64,000 nt of DNA. Origin: Rhodopseudomonas faecalis (GTDB taxonomy: Bacteria > Pseudomonadota > Alphaproteobacteria > Rhizobiales > Xanthobacteraceae). The notes under the pieces are model-generated. The model was given only the letters and a program-made list of their open reading frames with translations. It made no database searches and was not told the origin of the DNA. Positions 1 to 9,839 of the stretch are shown one piece after another. Where the stretch lies: NCBI RefSeq assembly GCF_003217325.1, contig NZ_QJTI01000002.1:124001-188000 (forward strand), read 5' to 3'. The translations under genes were made by a program, and so were the position numbers. Numbering within the stretch: the first letter of the stretch is position 1; the number at the start of each line of letters is the position of its first letter.

Positions 1-915
1 GAATTCCTCGCCGCCATAGCGGCCGAACCGGTCGGCGGTGCGGATGTTGGCGAAGATCGAGATCGCAAAGGTCTTTAGCACCTCGTCGCCGGTCGGATGG
101 CCGAACACGTCGTTGATGCGCTTGAACCAGTCGAGGTCGATCAGCGCGATCGATAACGGCTCGCCGCCGCGCCGCGCGCTGTCGAGCTGATCGTCGAGCG
201 TGCGCATGATGCTGCGCCGGTTCAGCGCGCCGGTCAGCTCGTCGAGTTCAGCAAGTTCTTCGATCTTGTCATAGGCCTGCTTCAGCTCGACGCTGCGCCG
301 ATACAGCTTGTCGCGCAGCGCCGCCGACAGCGTGCCGAGATAGAGGCTGCGTCCGAACGCAGCGATCAGCACCACCACCGCGATGAAGCGTTCAAAGCTG
401 GTGCCTTGCGGCAGTGACAGCGGCCGATCGCCGAACATCAGCAGCGCGCCGACCGCCAGTGCGATCAGGCACCAGTCGGTGATGGCCTCGCGCAGCGTCG
501 CGCGCAGCGCAGCAAAGCTGCACATCACGAACAACGAGCACATGAACAGGAAGCCGACCTCGGGATACACCCAGGCGAACGCGACCAGCACTGCCGAATG
601 AATGATGATCTGCGGGATCACCCAGACATGTTCCGGCCAGCGGGTGCAGATTCCTGCGCCGAGCAGCACGCGATAACCGGCGACCGCGGTCAGGCCACAG
701 GCGGCAAAACCGAAACCGGCCGTCAGCGGGATCATGCCAGCCAGCCCGTAGATCAGCAACAATCCGGAATCGACCAGATAGCTCAGAGCGGTCAGGTCGA
801 GCATGGTGCGGCGCTGACGGGCCAGCCGCACGCGAATCGACCACTCACGCGAATCCTGCTCGCCGAGAGAATTGTCCTCTTGGAGGGGTGAGTAAATCGG
901 AGCGCTGACGCCCAT
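1..915 (-). CDS. membrane-bound GGDEF protein, probable diguanylate cyclase (3' end beyond window)
   Basis: The reverse-strand frame is open from the ATG at 915 to the window edge, giving 305 residues. Residues about 40-205 hold roughly six hydrophobic segments with short loops and look like a membrane sensor module. The GGDEF domain starts near residue 225 (ELDELTGALNRRS), continues through IDLDWFKRINDVFGH, and reaches the signature GGEEF at residues 301-305, exactly at the edge. The signature is intact, so the family role (c-di-GMP synthesis from two GTP at the inner membrane) is likely. About 70 C-terminal residues are missing only because the window stops. Whether a further domain such as EAL follows cannot be seen. 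The gene diverges from the ECF sigma gene across about 300 bases. Confidence 0.85.
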   Translation of the reverse strand, partial: MGVSAPIYSPLQEDNSLGEQDSREWSIRVRLARQRRTMLDLTALSYLVDSGLLLIYGLAGMIPLTAGFGFAACGLTAVAGYRVLLGAGICTRWPEHVWVIPQIIIHSAVLVAFAWVYPEVGFLFMCSLFVMCSFAALRATLREAITDWCLIALAVGALLMFGDRPLSLPQGTSFERFIAVVVLIAAFGRSLYLGTLSAALRDKLYRRSVELKQAYDKIEELAELDELTGALNRRSIMRTLDDQLDSARRGGEPLSIALIDLDWFKRINDVFGHPTGDEVLKTFAISIFANIRTADRFGRYGGEEF

Positions 916-1001
916 GAGCCTGCCATTTGATTTTTGTTGGCTCACGCTACGGCCAAAGCCTTTAGGTTTGGTATCTGCAGCGCGGTGTCGCGCTCTCCCC
1001 G

Positions 1002-1027
1002 GGAACAAACCAACACTCTGGTACGTC
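1002..1027 (+). promoter_or_regulatory. candidate ECF-type promoter, GGAAC-N17-CGTC
   Basis: GGAAC at 1002-1006 is followed after 17 bases by CGTC at 1024-1027. This resembles the GGAAC-N16/17-CGTT class of ECF promoters. It lies upstream of the ECF sigma gene in the same orientation, so autoregulation is a reasonable inference. The 5' leader would be about 120-180 bases. The last base of the -10 element departs from the common form. Confidence 0.35.
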
Positions 1028-1211
1028 TTGATTTTTCGCCTTTTGCGCGAGTGATTTGAGTAGCTCGCGCCAGGGTGTCCGGCCACAGGCGGTGGCGGGG
1101 TCCCACTTTGGAACAGCTATACGTGTGCAAAAACCTCCGTCATTGTCCTGATTGACCTGCCTTCGGTCGAACCTTTCTGTTTGGTTAGCGACTAATTTTG
1201 CGAGACTGCCA

Positions 1212-1778
1212 GTGAGTTCCCATCAGGCGGCTGACGAAGATCTGCTCGTTCGTATAGCGCAGGGCGATCGTCTCGCGATGCAAGTGCTCTATGGCCGTCA
1301 TCACGTCAGGGTCTATCGTTTCGGACTGCGTATTGTCCGGGACGAGCAACTCGCCGAGGACCTGATCAGCGAGGTGTTTTTGGATGTCTGGCGGCAGGCC
1401 GGGAAGTTCGAGCGACGCTCCGAGGTGTCGACGTGGCTGCTCGCGATCACGCGGTACAAGGCACTCTCCGCCTTGCGGCGCAAAAGGGATGCCGCACTCG
1501 ATGAGAATGCTGCCGAAGCGATCGAAGACGGCGCCGACACTCCGGACATCGCAGTCCAGAAGAAGGACACCAGTGAAGCGTTGCGAGGGTGCATCAGCTC
1601 GCTCTCGCGAGATCACCGGGAGATCATCGATCTCGTCTACTACCACGAGCGTTCCGTGGACGAGGTAGCGGAGATCGTCGGCATTCCGGCAAACACGGTT
1701 AAAACGCGCTTATTTTATGCGCGCAAGAAACTGGCCGAACTGCTCACAGCAGCCGGCGTAGAGCGAGGCTGGCCATGA
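1212..1778 (+). CDS. ECF RNA polymerase sigma factor
   Basis: This is a 188-residue sigma factor with a region 2 (RIVRDEQLAEDLISEVFLDVW, including the DxxQ/E-type core-binding helix) and a region 4 with a helix-turn-helix ending VKTRLFYARKKLAELL. That length and architecture are typical of extracytoplasmic function sigma factors. I chose the GTG at 1212 because region 2 begins just after it. A TTG at 1152 in the same frame would add 20 residues. The stop overlaps the start of the anti-sigma gene (ATGA), which indicates translational coupling. The ECF subgroup cannot be fixed by eye; the signal is probably read by the downstream membrane protein. Confidence 0.9.
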   Translation: MSSHQAADEDLLVRIAQGDRLAMQVLYGRHHVRVYRFGLRIVRDEQLAEDLISEVFLDVWRQAGKFERRSEVSTWLLAITRYKALSALRRKRDAALDENAAEAIEDGADTPDIAVQKKDTSEALRGCISSLSRDHREIIDLVYYHERSVDEVAEIVGIPANTVKTRLFYARKKLAELLTAAGVERGWP

Positions 1779-2602
1779 TGGCGACCAACAAAAAAGTCCG
1801 GGAGCAAGAACCTGGAGCCATCGAAGCGCTGCTGCCCTGGCACGCCACCGGCAAGCTCAGCGCCCAGGACCAGCGCCGCGTCGAAGACGCCATTCAGCGC
1901 GATCCCGAGATCGCCCGGCAGTTCGCGATCGTGCAGGAGGAATGCGCCGCCACCATCCAGGTCAGCGAAAGCCTTGGCGCACCGTCGCCGCACGCGCTGG
2001 AACAGCTGTTTTTGGCGATCGATGCCGAGCCGCAGCGCCGGGGATCGCACGGCGGTTCCTGGTTCAGCGGCATGCTGGCGGCGCTGTCGCCGCGCACCGT
2101 CGCATTCACCGCCGTGGCCGCGCTGGCGTTGCTGCTGGTGCAGGGCGGGGTGATCGCGGCGCTGTTGCTGCAGGACGATCAGGGCCGGGTGCCGGTGCAG
2201 ACCGCCGAGCGCAGCGCGCCGAACGCCGTGGCGCCCAGCGCGCCGCCGCCTCCGCCGGCAATGGCGGCGCCGAGTGCCCCGCAGCCCGCGCCTATGATGG
2301 CTGCCGATTCCAAGATGCAGCGCATGGCCGAGGCGCCGATGCGCGCGGAGAGCGCCCCGATCACCCGCAGCGTCGGACCGGCGCCGATGCCGCAGGCGCT
2401 GCTGCGCTTTGCCCCGCAGGCGCCGATCGCCGAGGTGGTGGCGCTGCTCGATCGCTATCAGGCCGCGGTGCTGGAGAACGGCAAAGGCGGGCTGTTCCGG
2501 GTGCAGCTCGGCGACCGGCCGCTGCCGCGCAAGGAACTCGAAGGCGTGCTGACCAAGCTGCAGGCCGAGAAGATCGTCATGCTCGCGGTGGCCGCGCCGT
2601 AA
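1775..2602 (+). CDS. membrane anti-sigma factor with Pro/Ala/Met-rich extracytoplasmic part
   Basis: The 275-residue product is translationally coupled to the ECF sigma gene. Residues 15-90 form a helical cytoplasmic domain beginning EALLPWHATGKLSAQDQRRV, as in alphaproteobacterial anti-sigma factors, but without the HxxxCxxC zinc motif of the ZAS class. One transmembrane segment spans about 108-132. The extracytoplasmic region starts with a Pro/Ala-rich stretch (about 150-210) holding seven methionines, then a compact domain of about 65 residues ending in EKIVMLAVAAP. By context it holds the sigma factor at the membrane until a periplasmic signal arrives. The methionine-rich stretch suggests, as inference only, an oxidant or metal signal. 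Confidence 0.75.
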   Translation: MMATNKKVREQEPGAIEALLPWHATGKLSAQDQRRVEDAIQRDPEIARQFAIVQEECAATIQVSESLGAPSPHALEQLFLAIDAEPQRRGSHGGSWFSGMLAALSPRTVAFTAVAALALLLVQGGVIAALLLQDDQGRVPVQTAERSAPNAVAPSAPPPPPAMAAPSAPQPAPMMAADSKMQRMAEAPMRAESAPITRSVGPAPMPQALLRFAPQAPIAEVVALLDRYQAAVLENGKGGLFRVQLGDRPLPRKELEGVLTKLQAEKIVMLAVAAP

Positions 2603-2754
2603 CCCCTGAGCAGATCGTTCCCATCTCAGGCTGACCAACCGGCAACGGCGCTTGCGTTGTTGCGGGTCGGTGCTCGCGGCCGCGCCGCCTTCTCGTTTCT
2701 CGCCATCCGAAAATAATTCGCTGTGGCGATGAACCTTTGCCGGCAGCACCAGAC

Positions 2755-2869
2755 TTAATAGTTGGGAGCAGGATCTCCCCTTAGGGGCCGTATTCGGCGC
2801 GTGCGCCCATCCACCCAAAGCGCCAATATGGCTCAGACCCGCCCGGTTGTCCCCCCGGGCGGGTCTTTT
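2755..2869 (+). ncRNA. candidate structured RNA ending in an intrinsic terminator
   Basis: No gene is visible between 2603 and 3162. Within it, successive short hairpins can be drawn: GGGAG/CTCCC near 2764-2780, GGCGC/GCGCC near 2795-2806, then the strong terminator at 2836-2869. The stretch could be a small RNA or the structured 3' UTR of the sigma/anti-sigma transcript. It matches no RNA family I can name, and no clear promoter was found. Confidence 0.25.
2836..2869 (+). terminator. intrinsic terminator
   Basis: An 11-bp perfect GC-rich stem (GACCCGCCCGG at 2836-2846 with its complement at 2855-2865) closes an 8-base loop and is followed by TTTT. It works only in the plus direction. It lies 234 bases after the anti-sigma stop, further than expected if it ended that transcript alone. 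Confidence 0.75.
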
Positions 2870-3162
2870 CTTGTTCCGCCACCACCACCGCCACGACGAG
2901 CTTGCGACCATGCGCTGGCTGTGGCGACCAGCCAGACGCTCGCGGTGAGCCGAGCGCAGCATAATTGCGCGCAAAATGGTCGCTAGGCGGTCATCCGGCT
3001 GCAAGTTTTTCTGAAGTCATTTGCTGATTTCGATGCCGTCGGCGTCTTTGCGCGCCGGTGTCCGGCGGCAGTTAATCATTTGTTAGCGATGTTTCTTCTA
3101 CCTTTCTTAACCAGTTGCTTGGGTTGCGTCGTGTCCCGTTCCTCAATTGCTGGACCAGTCAT

Positions 3163-3669
3163 ATGGCAGAACATCTGGACGTCATTCGGGGGCGCGCCCT
3201 GGTGGAGCGCTGGTGCATTCTGGCCGAGCAGCGGCTCGATTATTTGACCGAGCTGTACGAGACCGGCCGTTGGCGGCGGTTTCATACCGAGCCGGATTTC
3301 ATCGACAACATCCGTGAAGCCAAGCAGGCGGTGATCGCCTGGCGCGGCATTCTGGAATGCGAGGCGGGCGCCGATAACCGGCCGATCGACCTGTCCTGGC
3401 TCGGCCGCAATCCCAATGTGCCGCCGCGCGTCCGCTCATTCAGCGACGACGAACCGGTGTTCGATCCGGTTCCCGAGCCGCCATTCTCGATCGAGGTGCC
3501 GGAAGAAGAGGCGCCGCCGGTGGCGCCGCTCGATTGCCTGATCGCCGCCGTGGCCGATGACGTCGATCAACACGACGAGCCCGAGGACGACGCGCCGCAG
3601 AGCTATTCGGCGCCGCTCAACCTGGAAGAAATTCAGCGGCGCTATCCGCTGCTGCGGCCGACGCTGTAA
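3163..3669 (+). CDS. TIGR03809-type conserved protein of Bradyrhizobiaceae
   Basis: The product has 168 residues starting MAEHLDVIRGRALVERWC. The N-terminal 60 residues are helical and rich in aromatics and arginine (AEQRLDYLTELYETGRWRRF). The C-terminal half is acidic and proline-rich. I recognise the N-terminal block as the TIGR03809 family, which has no known function. A start at 3115 is possible but the MAEHLD start fits the conserved block better. The 3' end overlaps the convergent pcp gene by 53 bases. Confidence 0.7.
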   Translation: MAEHLDVIRGRALVERWCILAEQRLDYLTELYETGRWRRFHTEPDFIDNIREAKQAVIAWRGILECEAGADNRPIDLSWLGRNPNVPPRVRSFSDDEPVFDPVPEPPFSIEVPEEEAPPVAPLDCLIAAVADDVDQHDEPEDDAPQSYSAPLNLEEIQRRYPLLRPTL

Positions 3670-4339
3670 GTGCGGAACGGGTCGCTGCCTCACGCCGGCG
3701 GCGCCGGGTGGCACTCAGCAATGTCATCAGCATCGCTTCGCCGGCATCGACCAATTGCTCGGCGCTGATCCGGTCCTGCGCCAAGCGGGGCGGGACGGCG
3801 CCACGGCGCGCCACCAGCGGGATATGCACGAAAGCCGCGAGCTGCGGCCCGTCGGCGCGGCCGGTGGCTTCGATCGCGCGCCAACAGAGATAATTGCACA
3901 GATAGCGGCCGGCATCGCGCGACAGCCTGGTGTCGATCCCGGTGGCGCTGGCCGCGCGCAGCAATTGCCGCGGCAGCGTTCCGAACGATTCCGGCGCGGC
4001 ACCCATCGCGATGCAGGCGCGCCAGCCGCGTTGCTGGGCGGCATCGGGCCACAACAGCGACACAGAATTGCGGGCGCGCGTTTCGATGCGCAGATAGGGC
4101 GTGCGCGCCGCCAGCCCGAACATCAGCAGCGCATCGGGGCGATAGCGCGCCAGCAGTTCCGGCAATTGCCAGTCGACCGCGTGGTAGCTGACCGGGAATA
4201 CATGGCCGATGCGTTCGATCTCGGCAAACGCCGGCCGGCGCAGCCGCAGCAGCCGCTCGACCAGTTGCGGCGTCGGGTTATAGGGCGCGCCCGGAAACGG
4301 GCCGAACCCGGTGATCAGAATGCGCAGCGCCGTGCTCAT
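3617..4339 (-). CDS. pcp: pyroglutamyl-peptidase I family protein
   Basis: This 240-residue protein starts MSTALRILITGFGPFPGAPYNPT, the classical N-terminus of pyrrolidone-carboxylate peptidases, which remove N-terminal pyroglutamate from peptides. The cysteine protease triad appears present: Glu in LRIETRARN, Cys in RDAGRYLCNYLCW and His in FVHIPLV. The protein is slightly longer than typical (about 215) because of an Ala/Arg-rich C-terminal tail, which is also the part that overlaps the convergent neighbour. A start 15 codons upstream is possible but would lack the family alignment. Confidence 0.85.
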   Translation of the reverse strand: MSTALRILITGFGPFPGAPYNPTPQLVERLLRLRRPAFAEIERIGHVFPVSYHAVDWQLPELLARYRPDALLMFGLAARTPYLRIETRARNSVSLLWPDAAQQRGWRACIAMGAAPESFGTLPRQLLRAASATGIDTRLSRDAGRYLCNYLCWRAIEATGRADGPQLAAFVHIPLVARRGAVPPRLAQDRISAEQLVDAGEAMLMTLLSATRRRRREAATRSALTASAAAADSAAEFLPG

Positions 4340-4427
4340 CGGCCAGCTTCCCGTGCTCGCGTGGCACGCCCGGCGCCACCGCACTCACAAAGGCACTGCG
4401 GTGAGACTATTCAAGATGGTCGCACGA

Positions 4428-4589
4428 GAAGACTGCGGCTCATATCAGCTTCTCCCACCCATGCCTCGTCATGCCCGCGCTTGTCGCGGGTATCCACGCC
4501 TTGAAGGCGGGGCAAGGTGCTAATGCGTAGATGGCCGGGACGAGCCCGGCCATGACGGGTGCAGAGGGTGATGTAAGTGGCTGCTATCA
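4428..4589. repeat. dispersed palindromic element, copy 1
   Basis: This is a REP-like intergenic element made of two hairpins: CCCGCGC/GCGCGGG-type arms at about 4473-4490 (around TTGTCGCGGG) and a GGCCGGG-acgag-CCCGGCC hairpin at about 4533-4552. Both carry flanking TCATG/CATGA. The order is as in copy 3 and reversed relative to copy 2. The outer end overlaps the meaB stop codon (TGATAGCAGCCACTT read on the minus strand, compared with TGATACCAACCACTC in the other copies). It has no coding capacity. Confidence 0.8.
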
Positions 4590-5573
4590 GACCAGCCAGC
4601 TGGCGATCTGATCGGCGGCCAGCGACGGCGCGATCCGACCGGCCGCGACCGCAGTCTCAGTCGCGCGCACCTTGGTGCGGATCGCCGGATCGGCGCGCAG
4701 CTTGGACTGCCAGCGGTCTTCCAGCATGGTCCACATCCAGCGCACCTGCTGCTCGCTGCGGCGCTTATCGAATTCACCGGAGCGCTGCACGATGCCGCGA
4801 TGCTCGACCACTTTGGCCCACAGCTCGGGGATGCCATTGCCGGTCATCGCCGAATAGGTCAGCACCGGCACCTGCCACTCGGTCGAGCGCGGCGTCAGGA
4901 TGTGCAGCGCGCCGCGATATTCCGCTGCGGTCAGGTTGGCGCGCTTGATGTAGTCGCCGTCGGCCTTGTTGATGGCGATCATGTCGGCGAGTTCGACCAG
5001 GCCTTTCTTGATGCCCTGCAATTCGTCGCCGCCGCCGGGCAGCATCAAGGCCAAAAAGAAGTCGGTCATGTCGCATACCGCGGTTTCCGACTGGCCGATG
5101 CCGACGGTTTCCACCAGCACCACGTCAAAGCCGGCGGCCTCGCACAGCAGCATCGCCTCGCGGGTTTTGGCCGCGACGCCGCCGAGCGTGCCCGCGGCCG
5201 GCGAGGGCCGGATGAAGGCGGCATCCGCCATCGACAGCCGCGCCATGCGGGTCTTGTCGCCGAGGATCGAACCGCCGGAACGCGCCGAGGTCGGATCGAC
5301 CGCCAGCACCGCGACCTTGTGCCCGGTCTCGACCAGATAGTGGCCGAGCGCGTCGATGGTGGTGGATTTGCCGACCCCCGGCGAGCCGGTGATGCCGACC
5401 CGCATCGCCTGGCCGGTGTGCGGCAGCAACAACTGCACCAGTTCGCGCGCCGCGACCTGATGGTCGGCGCGGCGGCTTTCGATCAAGGTGATGGCGCGCG
5501 CCAGCGCCGCGCGGTCGCCAGATCGGACGCGATCGGCGATCGCAGCAATATTGATGGTTTTAGAGGTCTTCAT
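4587..5573 (-). CDS. meaB: methylmalonyl-CoA mutase-associated GTPase MeaB
   Basis: The 328-residue product starts MKTSKTINIAAIADRVRSG. It has a P-loop GSPGVGKST near residue 60, the ETVGIGQSE switch, a NKADGD guanine-specificity motif and the MeaB-type C-terminal helical dimerisation arm. Family role: a G-protein chaperone that gates cobalamin loading and protects methylmalonyl-CoA mutase from inactivation. It lies in the same direction as mutA and mutB, so it serves the mutase encoded upstream. The start overlaps the upstream DUF3298 gene by 14 bases; an alternative start eight codons earlier exists. Confidence 0.93.
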   Translation of the reverse strand: MKTSKTINIAAIADRVRSGDRAALARAITLIESRRADHQVAARELVQLLLPHTGQAMRVGITGSPGVGKSTTIDALGHYLVETGHKVAVLAVDPTSARSGGSILGDKTRMARLSMADAAFIRPSPAAGTLGGVAAKTREAMLLCEAAGFDVVLVETVGIGQSETAVCDMTDFFLALMLPGGGDELQGIKKGLVELADMIAINKADGDYIKRANLTAAEYRGALHILTPRSTEWQVPVLTYSAMTGNGIPELWAKVVEHRGIVQRSGEFDKRRSEQQVRWMWTMLEDRWQSKLRADPAIRTKVRATETAVAAGRIAPSLAADQIASWLV

Positions 5574-6342
5574 CGCCCTTCGGCCGTGTGCCGCCAAATA
5601 TCGCCGCGCCTTCGACGCTGAGATATGGCTTCAGTTTGTCCCAGGAAACGAAGGCGACGTAGCTGCCTTCGGCGTAGGGCCCGACCGCATAGGGCGGGTA
5701 GTGGAATGTCAGCCCCGAACTCTTGCCGGGTTCGGTCGATGGAGCCAGCGTCACCGCACCGATTTTCAACAGTTTTGGTGCGATCGCCTTGGTCCATTCC
5801 GGATCGGCGGGCTCGTCGATGTCGCGCTTCAGCTTCTCGGTTTTCAGCGACACGATGATCGCATCGCGGATCGCGCGCAGCGCCGCGCCATCATCGGCAA
5901 GGTCTTTGAAGAACGGCCGGATGCTGATGCGCTTGCCGGCGCTGCGATCCCACACAATGGTGTCGAGATCGGAATTGGGGTGGGCGCCGCCCGTGTTGGT
6001 GTAGTCGCTGCGCACGATACTGACATAGCGCTCAGCGACCAGCGAGCGCTGGTCGTATTTGCGCTCCACGGTCCAGCCGCCGTCCCTGAAAGCGTCCGGC
6101 ATCTCCTTGCGCGCGGCATCCGCTTCCGCGCGATATTTTTCCGCCCATTTGCGGCCTTCGGCGAGGCAGTCGGTGGCGAGCGCGGCGTCAGCCTTGATCG
6201 GCGCGCCAAGCAGCACGCTGGCCTCGATCGACTTGCTGACGATCTGGAAGTCGGGCTTGGGATCGCCGGCCGACAATGAGCAGGGCAGGGAGGCGGTGGC
6301 GAGTACGACGAGTGCCGCCGCCCATCGAGCAAACTGTTTCAC
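5560..6342 (-). CDS. secreted DUF3298-like protein
   Basis: The 260-residue product has a signal peptide (KQFARWAAALVVLATASLPCSLSAG) followed by a DUF4163/DUF3298 (RsiV-type) fold. A conserved TNTGGAHPN segment and a C-terminal VGPYAEGSYVAFVSWDKLKPYL motif are typical of that family. It should act in the periplasm or at the cell surface; a cysteine near the cleavage site could even make it a lipoprotein. The molecular function is unknown. It overlaps meaB, so the two are probably co-transcribed, but nothing connects it to the mutase reaction. Confidence 0.75.
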   Translation of the reverse strand: MKQFARWAAALVVLATASLPCSLSAGDPKPDFQIVSKSIEASVLLGAPIKADAALATDCLAEGRKWAEKYRAEADAARKEMPDAFRDGGWTVERKYDQRSLVAERYVSIVRSDYTNTGGAHPNSDLDTIVWDRSAGKRISIRPFFKDLADDGAALRAIRDAIIVSLKTEKLKRDIDEPADPEWTKAIAPKLLKIGAVTLAPSTEPGKSSGLTFHYPPYAVGPYAEGSYVAFVSWDKLKPYLSVEGAAIFGGTRPKGDEDL

Positions 6343-6439
6343 GAGTGATATCCACCAAGCGCGTCAAGGTCGCAGTGTTGCAGGGCCTCAATGGCCGTGG
6401 TCATGCATCGCATCCATAGCAGATTGTTCAAGAGAGCGC

Positions 6440-6844
6440 TCAATTGGGAAGAAGGGCCACGCCGCGCTGTTTGGCTGCAACGCGCATCTGGGCGTCGAAG
6501 GTCAGCAGCGGAATCTGTCTCAGTTCGGCGAGCCGGACATAGAGCTCGTCATAATAGGTCAATCCCGAGGCCACCGCGCGGCGCACGCCTGCGGCGATGT
6601 CCTCGCCTTCGGGCAGCGCCTCCGTCAGAACGCGCAGCACTTTGAGATTGGCGAGCGCATAGCCGAGCTGCGCGTCATCGAGCCGGCCGCGCCGCATGCC
6701 GGTGGTCAAGGCGTTGCCGATCTCGGCATGCCAATGCGCCGGGACGATCAGCTGCTGCTCGGCCAAGCTGTCGAACACCTGGTCATCGTGCTCGCGCTCG
6801 TCAAACACCATGGCGAGCGCCGCCGAGGCGTCAATGACTAACAA
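6440..6844 (-). CDS. vapC: PIN-domain toxin, VapC-type
   Basis: This 134-residue protein starts MLVIDASAALAMVFDE, with the first acidic residue of the PIN active site. Further acidic residues follow in AEIGNAL, YYDELYVRLAE and LLTFDAQM, so the four-residue metal site looks complete. VapC toxins are Mg-dependent RNases that usually cut tRNA or rRNA. The start lies inside the last codons of the antitoxin gene (7-base overlap), the normal arrangement for coupled TA pairs. It sits between mutB and the DUF3298-meaB genes on the same strand. Confidence 0.9.
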   Translation of the reverse strand: MLVIDASAALAMVFDEREHDDQVFDSLAEQQLIVPAHWHAEIGNALTTGMRRGRLDDAQLGYALANLKVLRVLTEALPEGEDIAAGVRRAVASGLTYYDELYVRLAELRQIPLLTFDAQMRVAAKQRGVALLPN

Positions 6845-7098
6845 CGCCGGCCCTCATCGATCCAGCTCTTGAGCTCGGCCGGCGAGGCGCCGGTCTGCAA
6901 GTCGCGGGCGAGCTGGCGCAGATTGCGGATCGCCTGGCGGCGTTCGGCAATCTGATCCGCGGTCAGCTCGTCCTTGATCTGCACCAGCTTGGCGACCGGC
7001 TTGCCGTGGCGCGTGATGGTGATCTCGTCCCCCTGCTCGACCGCGTCGAGCAGGCTGGAGAGGTGGGTTTTCGCCTCGAAAATGCCGACCTGCTTCAT
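6838..7098 (-). CDS. Phd/YefM-type antitoxin paired with VapC
   Basis: The 86-residue product starts MKQVGIFEAKTHLSSLLDAVEQGDEITITRHGKPVAKLV, the classic Phd/YefM DNA-binding fold. Its acidic, Trp-containing C-terminal tail (SPAELKSWIDEG) would wrap the PIN toxin. It is expected to neutralise VapC and, with it, repress the pair by binding the palindrome just upstream. Confidence 0.92.
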   Translation of the reverse strand: MKQVGIFEAKTHLSSLLDAVEQGDEITITRHGKPVAKLVQIKDELTADQIAERRQAIRNLRQLARDLQTGASPAELKSWIDEGRRC

Positions 7099-7101
7099 CT
7101 G

Positions 7102-7117
7102 GTTAAACTAGTTTAAC
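7102..7117. promoter_or_regulatory. 16-bp perfect palindrome, likely TA autoregulatory operator
   Basis: GTTAAACT/AGTTTAAC is perfectly self-complementary and ends four bases upstream of the antitoxin start codon, so it would lie at the promoter or in the leader. A second half-like TTAACTAG follows on its right. Phd/YefM and VapB-type antitoxins bind such palindromes. The AT-rich site stands out in the GC-rich surroundings. Confidence 0.6.
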
Positions 7118-7157
7118 TAGATTGATCCGTCAATTCGCGGCGAGCGGACGGGGAGGG

Positions 7158-9314
<2,157 letters not shown>

Positions 9315-9374
9315 CTCATCCTGCCTATTATCCGCCACTGAGCCTAGCATGGGCCCGGCGGCGCGTCAGTGATC

Positions 9375-9839
9375 CTAGTCGTGATCGGGGTGCTGGCGGC
9401 TGCAAATGCCGGCGAGCTTATCCGCCCCGTAGTTCTGCTGCGTGGTCTTGCTCGGCAGGGCGGCGATGGTGCCGACCCAGCCCAGCCGGGATTCGGTGCC
9501 AAATTGCAGCTTGGGCACCAGGCGATCGGGACGGTCAAACGCCCCGGTCATGATCTCGATGCTGTCGCCGTCGATCTGGCGATAGCTCAGCGGCGTGCCG
9601 CAGGCCTTGCAGAAGTCACGGGCGGCGATGTTCGAGGACTGGAACGAGGCCGGCTCGCCGCGGGTCCAGCGAAAATCCTTGTTGGCGACCTCGGCCAGCG
9701 TGGCGAACGGCGCGCCGCTCGCCTTCTGGCACATCCGGCAATGACACAGCGACACCTGTAGCGGCACGGCGGTGAGCGCGAAGCGGATCGCCCCGCACTG
9801 ACAGCCGCCGGTAAGCACAGGTTGCGCTACGTCGGTCAT
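9375..9839 (-). CDS. GFA/CENP-V-family zinc protein
   Basis: The 154-residue product has the GFA fold: GGCQCGAIRF at the N-terminus, SLCHCRMCQKASGAPF, then DFCKACGTPLSYR, giving the CxC, CxxC and CxxC zinc ligands. Family members include glutathione-dependent formaldehyde-activating enzyme, but most have no assigned substrate, so the reaction is unknown. Its start overlaps the mutA stop by four bases (ATGA), so it is translated with mutA and inserted between the two mutase subunit genes. Confidence 0.85.
   Translation of the reverse strand: MTDVAQPVLTGGCQCGAIRFALTAVPLQVSLCHCRMCQKASGAPFATLAEVANKDFRWTRGEPASFQSSNIAARDFCKACGTPLSYRQIDGDSIEIMTGAFDRPDRLVPKLQFGTESRLGWVGTIAALPSKTTQQNYGADKLAGICSRQHPDHD

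Noticed and set aside
3072-3086. CtrA-like TTAA-N7-TTAG upstream of the TIGR03809-type gene
   Set aside because: The second half is TTAG, not TTAA, and no second feature supports it.
4428-4589. Palindromic element considered as a CRISPR repeat or terminator array
   Set aside because: Only one unit per locus, no spacers, and copies lie at three distant sites in both orientations: a dispersed REP-like element.
7103-7117. Possible CtrA box at the antitoxin promoter
   Set aside because: The TTAA halves are six bases apart, not seven, and the site is a perfect palindrome better explained as a TA operator.
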